Assembly: GCA_014843695.1 (NCBI GenBank)
Contig: CM026386.1
Location: 13,947,017-14,011,016 of the forward strand
Direction: 5' to 3'
Length of the DNA stretch: 64,000 nt
Source: Archivesica marissinica
Lineage: Eukaryota > Mollusca > Bivalvia > Venerida > Vesicomyidae
Part shown: positions 23,563 to 35,666 of the stretch, one piece after another
How positions within the stretch are numbered: the first letter of the stretch is position 1
How the letters are laid out: the number at the start of each line of letters is the position of its first letter
Notes under the pieces: generated by a model
The model's database searches: none
Told to the model about the DNA's origin: nothing
The model's input: the letters and a program-made list of their open reading frames with translations, nothing else
Position numbers and translations under genes: made by a program

Positions 23563-23789
23563 TATGTTGAAATTTATTAAATAATACCATTAGATGACGC
23601 AATCGCCCGCTTTATCAATTCTCCCAAAGTTTTGGGTCAAGCTTGAGCCCTGTAGAACACTTATTTTCAACCTTAGCTTACTATTGGCATTCTACATGTA
23701 GCAGTCTGTCCATTTGAATTGAAAATAGAACAATTAAATTTTTCTTTCAGTTTATCATGATATGATTTTGAATTTACTTATAATATGAA

Positions 23790-26272
23790 CACTAAAGGTT
23801 CCATGGGTAGGTGGGCAGTTCCAAGGGTAGGCAGAAGGTTTGATCGTAGGTGGGCGGTTCCATGGGTAGGTGCACTGGTGGGCAGGCCGTTCCAATAGTA
23901 GATGGGAGTTTCCAGATGTATGTGGGCAGTTCCAATGGTAGGTGGGATGATCCACATGTAGGTGGGCAGTTCCACGGGTATATGGGATGTTCCACGGGTA
24001 GGTGGGTAGTCTTACAGGCAGGTGGTTGGCTCCATGGGCAGGAAGCCAGTTCTACAGGTAGGTGGATGGTTCCACAAGGCAGTTGGACAGACAGATGGGC
24101 AGTTGCACAGGTAGGAGGTTGGTTCCACATATAGGAGGGTGGGCAGTTGCACAGGTAGGCAGTTGGTTCCACATATAGGAGGGTGGGCAGTTGCACAGGT
24201 AGGCAGTTGGTTCCACATATAGGAGGGTGGGCAGTTGCACAGGTAGGCAGTTGGTTCCACATATAGGAGGGTGGGCAGTTGCACAGGTAGGAGGTTGGTT
24301 CCACATATAGGAGGGTGGGCAGTTGCACAGGTAGGCAGTTGGTTCCACATATAGGAGGGTGGGCAGTTGCACAGGTAGGCAGTTGGTTCCACATATAGGA
24401 GGATGGGCAGTTGCACAGGTAGGCAGTTGGTTCCACATATAGGAGGGTGGGCAGTTGCACAGGTAGGCAGTTGGTTCCACATATAGGAGGGTGGGCAGTT
24501 GCACAGGTAGGAGGTTGGTTCCACATATAGGAGGGTGGGCAGTTGCACAGGTAGGCAGTTGGTTCCACATATAGGAGGGTGGGCAGTTGCACAGGTAGGA
24601 GGTTGGTTCCACATATAGGAGGGTGGGCAGTTGCACAGGTAGGCAGTTGGTTCCACATATAGGAGGGTGGGCAGTTGCACAGGTAGGCAGTTGGTTCCAC
24701 ATATAGGAGGGTGGGCAGTTGCACAGGTAGGCAGTTGGTTCCACATATAGGAGGGTGGGCAGTTGCACAGGTAGGCAGTTGGTTCCACATATAGGAGGGT
24801 GGGCAGTTGCACAGGTAGGCAGTTGGTTCCACATATAGGAGGTTGGGCAGTTGCACAGGTAGGCAGTTGGTTCCACATATAGGAGGGTGGGCAGTTGCAC
24901 AGGTAGGAGGTTGGTTCCACATATAGGAGGGTGGGCAGTTGCACAGGTAGGCAGTTGGTTCCACATATAGGAGGGTGGGCAGTTGCACAGGTAGGAGGTT
25001 GGTTCCACATATAGGAGGGTGGGCAGTTGCACAGGTAGGAGGTTGGTTCCACATATAGGAGGGTGGGCAGTTGCACAGGTAGGCAGTTGGTTCCACATAT
25101 AGGAGGGTGGGCAGTTGCACAGGTAGGCAGTTGGTTCCACATATAGGAGGGTGGGCAGTTGCACAGGTAGGCAGTTGGTTCCACATATAGGAGGGTGGGC
25201 AGTTGCACAGGTAGGCAGTTGGTTCCACATATAGGAGGGTGGGCAGTTGCACAGGTAGGCAGTTGGTTCCACATATAGGAGGGTGGGCAGTTGCACAGGT
25301 AGGCAGTTGGTTCCACATATAGGAGGGTGGGCAGTTGCACAGGTAGGAGGTTGGTTCCACATATAGGAGGGTGGGCAGTTGCACAGGTAGGAGGTTGGTT
25401 CCACATATAGGAGGGTGGGCAGTTGCACAGGTAGGCAGTTGGTTCCACATATAGGAGGGTGGGCAGTTGCACAGGTAGGCAGTTGGTTCCACATATAGGA
25501 GGGTGGGCAGTTGCACAGGTAGGCAGTTGGTTCCACATATAGGAGGGTGGGCAGTTGCACAGGTAGGAGGTTGGTTCCACATATAGGAGGGTGGGCAGTT
25601 GCACAGGTAGGCAGTTGGTTCCACATATAGGAGGGTGGGCAGTTGCACAGGTAGGAGGTTGGTTCCACATATAGGAGGGTGGGCAGTTGCACAGGTAGGC
25701 AGTTGGTTCCACATATAGGAGGGTGGGCAGTTGCACAGGTAGGCAGTTGGTTCCACATATAGGAGGGTGGGCAGTTGCACAGGTAGGCAGTTGGTTCCAC
25801 ATATAGGAGGGTGGGCAGTTGCACAGGTAGGCAGTTGGTTCCACATATAGGAGGTTGGGCAGTTGCACAGGTAGGCAGTTGGTTCCACATATAGGAGGGT
25901 GGGCAGTTGGTTCCACATATAGGAGGGTGGGCAGTTGCACAGGTAGGAGGTTGGTTCCACATATAGGAGGGTGGGCAGTTGCACAGGTAGGCAGTTGGTT
26001 CCACATATAGGAGGGTGGGCAGTTGCACAGGTAGGAGGTTGGTTCCACATATAGGAGGGTGGGCAGTTGCACAGGTAGGAGGTTGGTTCCACATATAGGA
26101 GGGTGGGCAGTTGCACAGGTAGGCAGTTGGTTCCACATATAGGAGGGTGGGCAGTTGCACAGGTAGGAGGTTGGTTCCACATATAGGAGGGTGGGCAGTT
26201 GCACAGGTAGGAGGTTGGTTCCACATATAGGAGGGTGGGCAGTTGCACAGGTAGGCAGTTGGTTCCACCAGT
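23790..26272. repeat. 44-bp tandem array in intron 3 of the zinc-finger gene
   Basis: The homogeneous part (about 24110-26272) has about 49 units of GTTGGTTCCACATATAGGAG, GGTGGGCAGTTGCACAGGTA and GGCA, with GGCA/GGAG variants. The left flank 23790-24110 holds degenerate, older-looking relatives (GTGGGCAGTTCCA, GGTAGGTGGG). The long minus-strand open frames (LPTLLYVEPT-like) are repeat shadows and not genes. Confidence 0.95.
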
Positions 26273-26334
26273 AGGTCCACAGATAGTTGGGCAGTTGCAG
26301 AAGTATATTTGTTATATTTTGGGTTTTACGCCTG

Positions 26335-26570
26335 CATCAGCACCATTTCGGGCTATATCGCCTGCGGGCAGTTTACTTAACAACACCTTTCCTGGGCAGG
26401 ATCCAGCAGTTAACCAGTACTTGGGTGCACCAACCTCCGTAAGAAACTGCCAACTTTTTCATATAAATGAGACACGGCCTGAGCGGGGCTCGAACCCATG
26501 ACCATCAGTGATGATAGGTTACAGTGGTATACAAGTCAGCGACCTTAACCACTCGACCACGGAGGCAGAC
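26335..26570 (-). mobile_element. tRNA-derived SINE, family D
   Basis: On the minus strand the head GCCTCCGTGGTCGAGTGGTT with a long variable arm and B box GGGTTCGAGCCCC resembles a Leu/Ser-type tRNA. The body is AAAAGTTGGCAGTTTCTTAC, GGAGGTTGGTGCACCCAAGT and GGAAAGGTGTTGTTAAG. A second copy at 37335-37535 has the 3' tail GGGCAACATGTTAGTGACG, and this copy is cut before the tail. Confidence 0.78.
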
Positions 26571-26700
26571 TAGTTCCATAAGTAGGTAGGTGGTACCACC
26601 AGCACATGGAAGGTTCCAGGAGTAGGTGGGGACAGACTGGAATGCATCACATTACAATTATGTGCTTAGTAAACTAAATGAGATCTGCCCATCGTCTTAC

Positions 26701-26825
26701 CAGCCCTGTCTTTGAACATTCTGTCACAGAAGTTACACTTCATAGTGGCCTCAAAGTGTGTGGCCTGGTGAACGTTGAGACTGGACCGCTTGAAGAATCG
26801 ACGGTTACACACCTCGCATTCAAAC
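26701..26825 (-). CDS. C2H2 zinc-finger protein gene, exon 3
   Basis: On the minus strand the acceptor TTTATCATTGCAG is at 26826-26838 and the donor AGGGCTG|GTAAGACG at 26701/26700. The length is 125 bp, phase 2 to 1. It encodes one whole finger (FECEVCNRRFFKRSSLNVHQ, then ATH) and the first part of the next (MKCNFCDRMFKDRAG). The second finger is completed by exon 4, giving Cys-X2-Cys-X12-His-X3-His. A 19-24-bp array that repeats the acceptor sequence starts immediately upstream (26826-27150). Confidence 0.85.
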
Positions 26826-27150
26826 CTGCAATGATAAACGTGATCTGCAATGATAAACGTGATCTGCAATGATAAACGTGATCTGCAATGATAAACGTGA
26901 TGTGATCTGCAATGATAAACGTGATGTGATCTGCAATGATAAACGTGATGTGATCTGCATTGATAAACGTGATGTGATCTGCAATGATAAACGTGACGTG
27001 ATATAGTCTGCTATGATAAACGTGATGTGATCTGCAATGATAAACGTGATGTGATCTGCAATGATAAACATGATGTGATCTACAATGATAAACGTGATGT
27101 GATCTGCAATGATAAATGTGATGTGATCTGCAATGATAAACGTGATAAGA
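26826..27150. repeat. 19-24-bp array made of exon 3 acceptor copies
   Basis: On the gene strand each unit reads ATCACGTTTATCATTGCAG (19 bp) or with an extra ATCAC (24 bp), about 14 copies. The last TTTATCATTGCAG is the acceptor of exon 3, so this array is a series of candidate AG acceptors without exon sequence. Confidence 0.9.
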
Positions 27151-27254
27151 ATGACATATCTAACATGTATCATACACAACCCACAAGACATAAAATACAC
27201 AATTCTACCACCTTGACCATCATAAATCATGTGATTCTCGTGTGATCATTGACT

Positions 27255-28185
27255 TTTATGGTTGTGGTGGTATCACACATAGCACTATTTATGCAATCTG
27301 GTGGCCATGGTATCACACATGGAACTATTTATGCAATCTGGTGGCCACAGTATCACACATGGCACTATTTATGCAATCTGGTGGCCACAGTATCACACAT
27401 GGCACTATTTATGCAATCTGGTAGCCATGGTATCACACATGGCACTAGTTATGCAATCTCGTGGCCATGGTATCACACATGGCACTAGTTATGCAATCTG
27501 GTAGCCATGGTATCACACATGGCACTAGTTATGCAATCTGGTGGCCATGGTATCACACATGGCACTAGTTATGCAATCTGGTAGCCATGGTATCACACAT
27601 GGCACTAGTTATGCAATCTGGTGGCCACGGTATCACACATAGCACTATTTATGTAATCTGGTGGCCACGGTATCACACATAGCACTATTTATGCAATCTG
27701 GTGGCCACAGTATCACAAATAGCACTAGTTATGCAATCTGGTGGCCACAGTATCACAAATAACACTAGTTATGCAATCTGGTGGCCATGGTATCACACAT
27801 AGCACTATTTATGCAATCTGGTGGCCTCAGTATCACACATGGCACTAGTTATGCAATCTGGTGGCCACAGTATCACAAATAGCACTAGTTATGCAATCTG
27901 GTGGCCATGGTATCACACATAGCACTATTTATGCAATCTGGTGGCCATGGTATCACACATCACTAGTTATGCAATATGGTGGCCATGGTATCACACATCA
28001 CTAGTTATGCAATATGGTGGCCACGGTATCACACATAGCACTATTTATGCAATCTGGTGGCCATGGTATCACACATGGCACTATTTATGCAATCTGGTAG
28101 CCATGGTATCACAAATGGCATTATTTATGCAATCTGGTGGCCACGGTTATCACAAATACCACTATTTATGCAATCTGGTGGCCAT
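27255..28185. repeat. 40-bp tandem array in intron 2 of the zinc-finger gene
   Basis: The unit is CATGGTATCACACATGGCAC then TATTTATGCAATCTGGTGGC, about 23 copies, with TATTT/TAGTT and CATGG/CACAG/CACGG variants and two shortened units near 27955-28015. Confidence 0.95.
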
Positions 28186-28321
28186 ATAATATCTCCCCAT
28201 GCTACTAGTCAGTGTTGTTATCATAATAAATATTGACAATTTTAGTTTAAACAATATCTTATTTCTTTGAATAAACATAGTCAAGTATATATAATATATA
28301 CATTTAAGTTAGGTGTGCCCA

Positions 28322-28583
28322 CAGACGGATCTGTAGTCCAGTGGTTAACACGTTGGACTGGTTAATCCAGGGATCACAGGTTCGATCCCCAGTCTGGTCC
28401 TAATAAAATTAACAGTCTTTCACATGGGACTCGTGTCGGTGTAAAAGAAACAGAGGAGAATAGGTCTCTGTCTGTATCATTGCACTATCCTCCAAATATC
28501 TAAAATGACTAATCTCTTCAGGAGGTGTCGCTCATATGGGTAACCGGTAGCGACGATAAATAAACGTAAAACACACATAGGTG
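28322..28583 (+). mobile_element. tRNA-derived SINE, family B
   Basis: The head GACGGATCTGTAGTCCAGTG has B box GGTTCGATCCCC. The body is CCTAATAAAATTAACAGTC and CATTGCACTATCCTCC. The tail is TCATATGGGTAACCGGTAGC then GACGATAAATAAACGTAA. Family B is the most numerous SINE in the window, with about ten copies or pieces. Confidence 0.85.
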
Positions 28584-28784
28584 TGCCTCCCTCTATGTTG
28601 AATATAAATTATGTGAATATTTCAGACATTATAAAATAAGACTAATCTTTGTGACCCGACCCATTTGCTTCAACATTTATTGACAATTCTTGTGCACAAC
28701 AATGACATAAATCGTATATAATATGCATAACTATACAAGTGTGTTCAATTGTTTTGTTCTGTACATTGTATATATATATATAGG

Positions 28785-30275
28785 TACACGCATACAGTAT
28801 GCAAGCTCTTCAGAATGGGGGTACACGCATACAGTATGCAAGCTCTTCAGAATGGAGGTACGTCATGCATACAGTATGCAAGCTCTTCAGAATGGAGGTA
28901 CGTCATGCATACAGTATGCAAGCTCTTCAGAATGGAGGTACATGCATACAGTATGCAAGCTCTTCAGAATGGAGGTACATGCATACAGTATGCAAGCTCT
29001 TCAGAATGGGGGTACATGCATACAGTATGCAAGCTCTTCAGAATGGGGGTACATGCATACAGTATGCAAGCTCTTCAGAATGGAGGTACACGCATACTGT
29101 ATGCAAGCTCTTCAGAATGGAGGTACACGTATACTGTATGCAAGCTCTTCAGAATGGGGGTACACGTATACTGTATGCAAGCTCTTCAGAATGGGGGTAC
29201 ATGCATACAGTATGCAAGCTCTTCAGAATGGAGGTACGTCATGCATACAGTATGCAAGCTCTTCAGAATGGAGGTACGTCATGCATACAGTATGCAAGCT
29301 CTTCAGAATGGGGGTACATGCATACAGTATGCAAGCTCTTCAGAATGGAGGTACATCATGCATACAGTATGCAAGCTCTTCAGAATGGGGGTACATGCAT
29401 ACAGTATGCAAGCTCTTCAGAATGGGGGTACGTCATGCATACAGTATGCAAGCTCTTCAGAATGGAGGTACGTCATGCATACAGTATGCAAGCTCTTCAG
29501 AATGGAGGTATGTCATGCATACAGTATGCAAGCTCTTCAGAATGGGGGTACATGCATACAGTATGCAAGCTCTTCAGAATGGAGGTACGTCATGCATACA
29601 GTATGCAAGCTCTTCAGAATGGGGGTACATGCATACAGTATGCAAGCTCTTCAGAATGGGGGTACACGCATACAGTATGCAAGCTCTTCAGAATGGAGGT
29701 ACACGTATACTGTATGCAAGCTCTTCAGAATGTGGGTACATGCATACAGTATGCAAGCTCTTCAGAATGGAGGTACGTCATGCATACAGTATGCAAGCTC
29801 TTCAGAATGGAGGTACGTCATGCATACAGTATGCAAGCTCTTCAGAATGGGGGTACATGCATACAGTATGCAAGCTCTTCAGAATGGGGGTACATGCATA
29901 CAGTATGCAAGCTCTTCAGAATGGAGGTACACGCATACAGTATGCAAGCTCTTCAGAATGGAGGTACACGTATACTGTATGCAAGCTCTTCAGAATGGAG
30001 GTACACGTATACTGTATGCAAGCTCTTCAGAATGGGGGTACATGCATACAGTATGCAAGCTCTTCAGAATGGAGGTACACGTATACTGTATGCAAGCTCT
30101 TCAGAATGGGGGTACATGCATACAGTATGCAAGCTCTTCAGAATGGAGGTACACGTATACTGTATGCAAGCTCTTCAGAATGGGGGTACATGCATACAGT
30201 ATGCAAGCTCTTCAGAATGGAGGTACGTCATGCATACAGTATGCAAGCTCTTCAGAATGGGGGTACATGCATACA
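28785..30275. repeat. 37-40-bp array, block 1 (3' side of zinc-finger exon 2)
   Basis: The unit is GCAAGCTCTTCAGAATGGAG then GTACATGCATACAGTAT (37 bp), with a 40-bp form containing GTACGTCATGCATAC, about 39 copies. It contains the palindrome GCATACAGTATGC (imperfect centre). An (AT)n tract closes it at 30275-30292. The same repeat resumes at 30640 beyond exon 2. Confidence 0.95.
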
Positions 30276-30331
30276 TATATATATATATATAATGAATGCA
30301 ATAAAACATGATTAAGCTATCAACTACAAAC

Positions 30332-30428
30332 CTTGTGATGCCCATGTGGATGTTGGCTTGGTGAGTGTTCAACATAGACTTGTTCAGAAATTTGATTCCA
30401 CACACTCTACACTCGTAGGGACGGTTAC
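30332..30428 (-). CDS. C2H2 zinc-finger protein gene, exon 2
   Basis: On the minus strand the acceptor TTTGTATTGCAG is at 30429-30440 and the donor ATCACAAG|GTTTGTAG at 30332/30331. The length is 97 bp, phase 1 to 2. Joined to exon 1 it gives the linker H-E-G-N-R-P and one finger, YECRVCGIKFLNKSMLNTHQ then ANIH (Cys-X2-Cys-X12-His-X4-His). The donor GTTTGT is weaker than consensus but the frame into exon 3 is correct (AG + G = Arg, then FECEVC). The exon is an island between two blocks of the same 37-bp satellite. Confidence 0.82.
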
Positions 30429-30639
30429 CTGCAATACAAATTTATACCGAATTCACACAATGTAGGGATATGCCTAAGGTGCGAGTATATAATGGAGTCT
30501 AAGGTACATGTATATTAGGGAGAAGTGTCTGGTACATAAATATATATGGGAGAAGTCGAAGGTACATGTACATAGAAATGTACAGGTATATACATGTAAG
30601 GGAGAAGACTAAGGTACACACATATATAAGGGAGAAGAA

Positions 30640-31280
30640 GTCTTCAGAATGGAGGTACATGTATACAGTATGTAAGATCTTCAGAATGGAGGTACATGTA
30701 TACAGTATGTAAGCTCTTCAGAATGGAGGTACATTGTAAATGTATACAGTATGCGCGATCTTCAGAATGGCGGTACATTGTAAATGCATACAGTATGCGC
30801 GATCTTCAGAATGGAGGTACATGTATAAGTATGTAAGCTCTTCAGAATGGAGGTACATGTATACAGTATGTAAGCTCTTCAGAATGGAGGTACACGTATA
30901 CTGTATGCAAGCTCTTCAGAATGGAGGTACACGTATACTGTATGCAAGCTCTTCAGAATGGAGGTACACATATACAGTATGCAAGCTCTTCAGAATGGAG
31001 GTACATGTATACAGTATGCAAGCTCTTCAGAATGGAGGTACACATATACAGTATGCAAGCTCTTCAGAATGGAGGTACATGTATACAGTATGCAAGCTCT
31101 TCAGAATGGAGGTACATGTATACTGTATGCAAGCTCTTCAGAATGGAGGTTCACATATACAGTATGCAAGCTCTTCAGAATGGAGGTAAATGCATACAGT
31201 ATGCAAGCTCTTCAGAATGGAGGTACATGCATACAGTATGCAAGCTCTTCAGAATGGAGGTACACATATGTATACAGTAT
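30640..31280. repeat. 37-bp array, block 2 (5' side of zinc-finger exon 2)
   Basis: Same unit family as 28785-30275 (CTTCAGAATGGAGGTACATG, TATACAGTATGCAAGCT), about 17 copies, more diverged at the left edge (GTAAATGCATACAGTATGCG). Confidence 0.93.
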
Positions 31281-31535
31281 GTTAGGAAATACATGCAACT
31301 TTATCTGATAATCATCTTCCAATTGTGTTAAATATTTGCAAATTCATAGACATTGAAAGTTAGTAAGTATACTGAAGAATGGGAAATGTCCGCAAATCTA
31401 CGAGTCATATGACCTAATGGTCAGACAATGACTAAAGTATACATGTACGTTTATCGGACACACATGCTCCAATTGTGTTAAATATTCATAGACATTGAAA
31501 GTATACTGAATGGGAAATGTTCGGAAATCTATGAC

Positions 31536-31975
31536 CTTGTGAAGAGCAATGACCTTGCCTAGAGCAATGACCTTGCCTAGAGCAATGACCTTGCCTAGAG
31601 CAATGACCTTGTCTAGAGCAATGACCTTGTCTAGAGCAATGACCTTGTCTAGAGCAATGACCTTGCCTAGAGCAATGACCTTGCCTAGAGCAATGACCTT
31701 GTGAAGAGCAATGACCTTGTGAAGAGCAATGACCTTGTGAAGAGCAATGACCTTGCCTAGAGCAATGACCTTGCAAAGAGCAATGACCTTGTCTAGAGCA
31801 ATGACCTTGCCTAGAGCAATGACCTTGCCTAGAGCAATGACCTTGTGAAGAGCAATGACCTTGTGAAGAGCAATGACCTTGTCTAGAGCAATGACCTTGT
31901 GAAGAGCAATGATCTTGTCTAGAGCAATGACCTTGTCTAGAGCAATGACCTTGCCTATAGCAATGACCTTGTGAA
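31536..31975. repeat. 18-bp tandem array in intron 1
   Basis: The unit is CAATGACCTTGCCTAGAG with TGTGA, TGTCT and TGCAA variants, about 24 copies. Confidence 0.95.
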
Positions 31976-32054
31976 GAGACACCGGCTGAATTGCAAACAA
32001 ATATCAAGAACAAACTTAATAGCAATTTTTAACAGACCAGGATTAGTGTATATA

Positions 32055-32650
32055 TATACAAAATGTACCTTCATGAGCATTCATGTGCAGACCAGGATTG
32101 TGTATATACCTTCATGAGCATTCATGTGCAGACCAGGATTGTGTATATGTACCTTCATGAGCATTCATGTGCAGACCAGGATTGTATATATACCGTCATG
32201 AGCATTCATGTGCAGACCAGGATTGTGTATATACCTTCATGAGCATTCATGTGCAGACTAGGATTGTATATATACCTTCATTAGCATTCATGTGCAGACC
32301 AGGATTGTATATATACCCTCATGAGCATTCATGTGCAGACCAGGATTGTATATATACCCTCATGAGCATTCATGTGCAGACCAGGATTAGTGTATATACC
32401 TTCATGAGCATTCATGTGCAGACTAGGATTAGTGTATATACCTTCATGGGCATTCATGTGCAGACCAGGATTGTATATATACCTTCATGAGCATTCATGT
32501 GCAGACCAGGATTAGTGTATATACCTTCATGAGCATTCATGTGCAGACTAGGATTAGTGTATATACCTTCATGAGCATTCATGTGCAGACTAGGATTAGT
32601 GTATATACCCTCATGAGCATTCATGTGCAGACCAGGATTAGTGTATGTAC
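32055..32650. repeat. About 42-bp array copied from the zinc-finger exon 1 donor junction
   Basis: On the gene strand each unit reads GGTCTGCACATGAATGCTCA then TGAAG|GTATATACACTAATCC. The functional junction is ATGCACATGAATGCTCATGA then AG|GTACATAC. Each unit thus repeats the end of finger 3 (HMNAHE) and the donor, about 14 copies. The array starts directly at the exon 1 donor, and the exon frame stays open through it to about 32454. Confidence 0.92.
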
Positions 32651-35600
32651 CTTCATGAGCATTCATGTGCATGCTGAATTCACTTTTCTGGCAGAACTGG
32701 GCAGAACACAGGTTACATTTGAACGGTTTATCCTCTGCATGCGTCATCAGGTGTTTAGCCAGGAATCTCCGGTGAGCAAACGCCTTACCACACTTATCGC
32801 AGACAAATGGTTTCTCGCCTGTGTGCTGTCGCATATGGTACAGGTAGTTATACCGTGGCACTGGCAGACCACACACATCGCATACCTGGTACTTTGTTGC
32901 ATTCTTTCGTTTTTTCCGTATTGTATGTGGTTCCGAAAAAGGTTTTTGATCATTTTCCATTGCATCGTCAAACTCTGTTTGCATTTCAGCATCAATTTCA
33001 CCATTGTCATTGTCAGTATTTGGGGGGCTTGTGTGTTCATCACTCTTGTTTCCAAACTCAATATCATCAGGTACATGCAGCCCACTCTTCAAATGACTGT
33101 CAGCATTATCAACAGTTTTAGAAATATTTCTCTTAGCAAAATTATTTCGATTATTTCCCGCAGATTTTCTTGGCCTTCCCCTCTTTTTACATGGTTTATC
33201 AACAACAGTACTATCATTATCCTTGCATGTTAGTTCTTCTTTAATCTCTACAACAGAGCACTCTGGGTTTTCTTTATTAAAATGTTGAACAACATTGTTG
33301 TTATTTTCACAATTTCTCTGTATCATTAACCCAATATCATCAGATTTTGCTTGACATTCATAAGTATCTTCATAATAGTCATTGTTTTTCTTTTTCTTGT
33401 CATGTTTTCTCCGAATTTTTTTACCATTCTCATTCTTTCTTAGATCAGAGCTTCTGGGCTTGGTGTGCTTTGGATTGTCTTGTTTCCTTTTACGGCCTTT
33501 CCTCGGAGATTCATTCACTTGTTCAATTACATGATTTGGTTCAACTGTTGCCTTAATTACTTCAGTTTCTTTGTGACTAATTGTAGTAGCGTTTTCAACG
33601 CCACCAAGACTACCTATTTTATCAGTTCCTTCACTGGTAACTGATTCATCCGGCCTTATAATAAAAAGATCATCGTCAGTTTGTGTGAAGCTACAGAATG
33701 TGTCATATTTCGGATATGCAGTTTGGCTAATGTGATCAAAATGGTACGAGCCTCCTGAACCATGTTTTTCTAGATGCTTGTGTAATTGACAAATGGTAAT
33801 AAACTTCTTTAAACAATGTCCACAGATGTATGTCTTTGATTTGCAACGAGTATGATTTAGTAAATCCTGAGTACACAAACACACATAAGTGTCAACATTT
33901 TCACTACGAGTATTCTCTTTGAGCTTCTCTTTATCAACAACTTGAACATTTATCTCACCACGTTCACTTTGTGCTTTAGCAAAACCGATGCTGTTATAGG
34001 GCACTTCTGCTTGTTTATCCGACATTGTAACATTCTGTGTACTTTGAAATGCGGTGATAATTGGTGAGGTTATGGACATTTGTGACGACGTGAAACTGTT
34101 AGATGGAGATGAAAAATATCCAGGTTGTGTTACACTCATAAACTTGTCTCCATTTCTTCCACTTTCATGTGAATGTTCACTTCCAATCTGCACTGACTGG
34201 TGTTCTGCTAATTGCTTAGAATTCATAGAATCAACCTTTTCATTTTGCATAATTTTCAGGTCAATACAATTTTGAGCATCGTTAATTATCTTCTCGTTTT
34301 GTTCAACTAATATACATGTATCAAATGGTTGAATATGTCTGTAATTGTGTTCCTTAGCATCTGCATATGCTACGTGTACTTGTGTTGCACCAACTGCATC
34401 AGCTACAGGTGGCATTTGATCCGATTTGAAACCTAGAGGATCATGTAAGCTGTGTGCTGAAGCAGTAATACTGGTATCCAGGTGATGTGGAGTATGTTGT
34501 CCAATTGTGGAACAAGATATGCTGGTACCAGAATTGTGAGAAATATAATGACCATCGATGGAACCTAAAGTACTGGCACCCGAGTAGAGAGGAACATTAT
34601 GAGCACCTGAGAATTCAGCAGTACTGGTACCCAAGTAGAGAGGAACATGATTATCGGTGGAACCAGCAGTACTGGTACCCAAGTATATAGGAATGGGAAC
34701 ATGATGACTACTTGTGGCACCAGAAACACTGGAATCCACATAGTATGGAACATGATGACCAACTGTGGATCCAACAGTAATGCCAATATTGGCAATGTTA
34801 GTTCTCAAATAGTCTTTTTCAGCAGACACAGCAGACAATTTATTTGAGAACATTTCCAATACAGCATGCCTCGACTGTTGCTGATTGTTCACCTTCTGCA
34901 TTTGTTTTTCTTCCATCTGCTGCTCCAGATGGTGTTGCTGCTTATTTACATGTACTTGGTCATGCTGTTGTTGATGTTTCTGTTCTAGTATGTTCTGCTG
35001 CTGTTCTGGTATCTGCTGTTGGTATTGCTGTCTTTGATAGTGTTGCTCTTCAGGACTGAGATGGTGCTGTTCTTGTACATGTTGTAGTTCGCATTGATGT
35101 TGATTTAGTTGACCCTTGTGCTGCAATATATGATGCTGATGACTTTGTTCTGGACTGAGCTGTTGCTGTTCCGAATTCAGCTGCTGTTGTTGTTCTGGAC
35201 TGAACTGTTGATGATCTTTGAGCTGTTGTAGTCTTTGACATAGCTGCTGTTGTCCGTGATCAAGTTGCTGGTGTTCTTGTCCAACCTGATGGTGTTCTAG
35301 ATTGAATTGCTGTTGTTGCCGTTCTTGTTGACCAGACTGTTGATGCCTTTGAGCCTGCAACAGCTGTTCCTGATTCATTGGATCGTGTTCTTGCAGCACA
35401 TGATGCTGTTGTTGATGGGAATGTACCTGCTCCGGACAGAGATGTTGTTGATGAATCCGATGATGTTCTCCACTAGTCTGCTGTTTATGTTGCTGTCCTC
35501 CACACAACTCTGACTGTAAAACAAACTGCTGCTCCTCAATGGAGCTGGGAGAAAGATCAGAAGGGGAGTGACGAGACAATGTCTGATAACACGCCTTTCC

Positions 35601-35666
35601 AGCTGATGTAACTGTTTCACTAGTACTGTTACTGGTTTCAGAATGCTTCATGTTTTCGGAGTCCAT
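32651..35666 (-). CDS. C2H2 zinc-finger protein gene, exon 1 (poly-Gln/His, AT-hook, four fingers)
   Basis: The ATG is at 35664-35666, followed by 1005 codons and one base. The donor is CATGAAG|GTACATAC at 32651/32650. Residues about 50-265 are dominated by Gln and His (for example QQERQQQQFNLEHH). A lone finger lies near residue 611 (YICGHCLKKFITICQLHKHL). A basic AT-hook-like motif is near residue 829 (KKRGRPRKS) and another basic stretch precedes it (RKGRKRKQ). Three clustered fingers start near residue 927 (YQVCDVCGLPVP, FVCDKCGKAFAHRR, FKCNLCSAQFCQKS), with a TGEKPF linker between the first two. With exons 2-4 the protein is 1345 residues with eight fingers. It is a probable nuclear DNA-binding regulator and the orthologue is not recognised. 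The ATG is the first methionine of the frame and lies 118 bp inside the exon, which begins at an acceptor at 35785. Confidence 0.88.

Noticed and set aside
23792..26280. Three overlapping repeat proteins (LPTLLYVEPT type) of 730-818 residues
   Set aside because: All three frames are open because of the 44-bp array (132 bases per three units). The array lies in a zinc-finger intron.
28322..28400. Possible tRNA gene at the head of SINE B
   Set aside because: About ten copies with the same non-tRNA body and tail. It is a tRNA-derived SINE.
28723..30315. Plus-strand repeat proteins of about 500 residues (MQALQNGGT type)
   Set aside because: The same array is open in three frames. No splice or coding signal.
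32487..33233. 248-residue plus-strand frame
   Set aside because: It lies antisense to the zinc-finger exon 1 and its donor array, a shadow frame.
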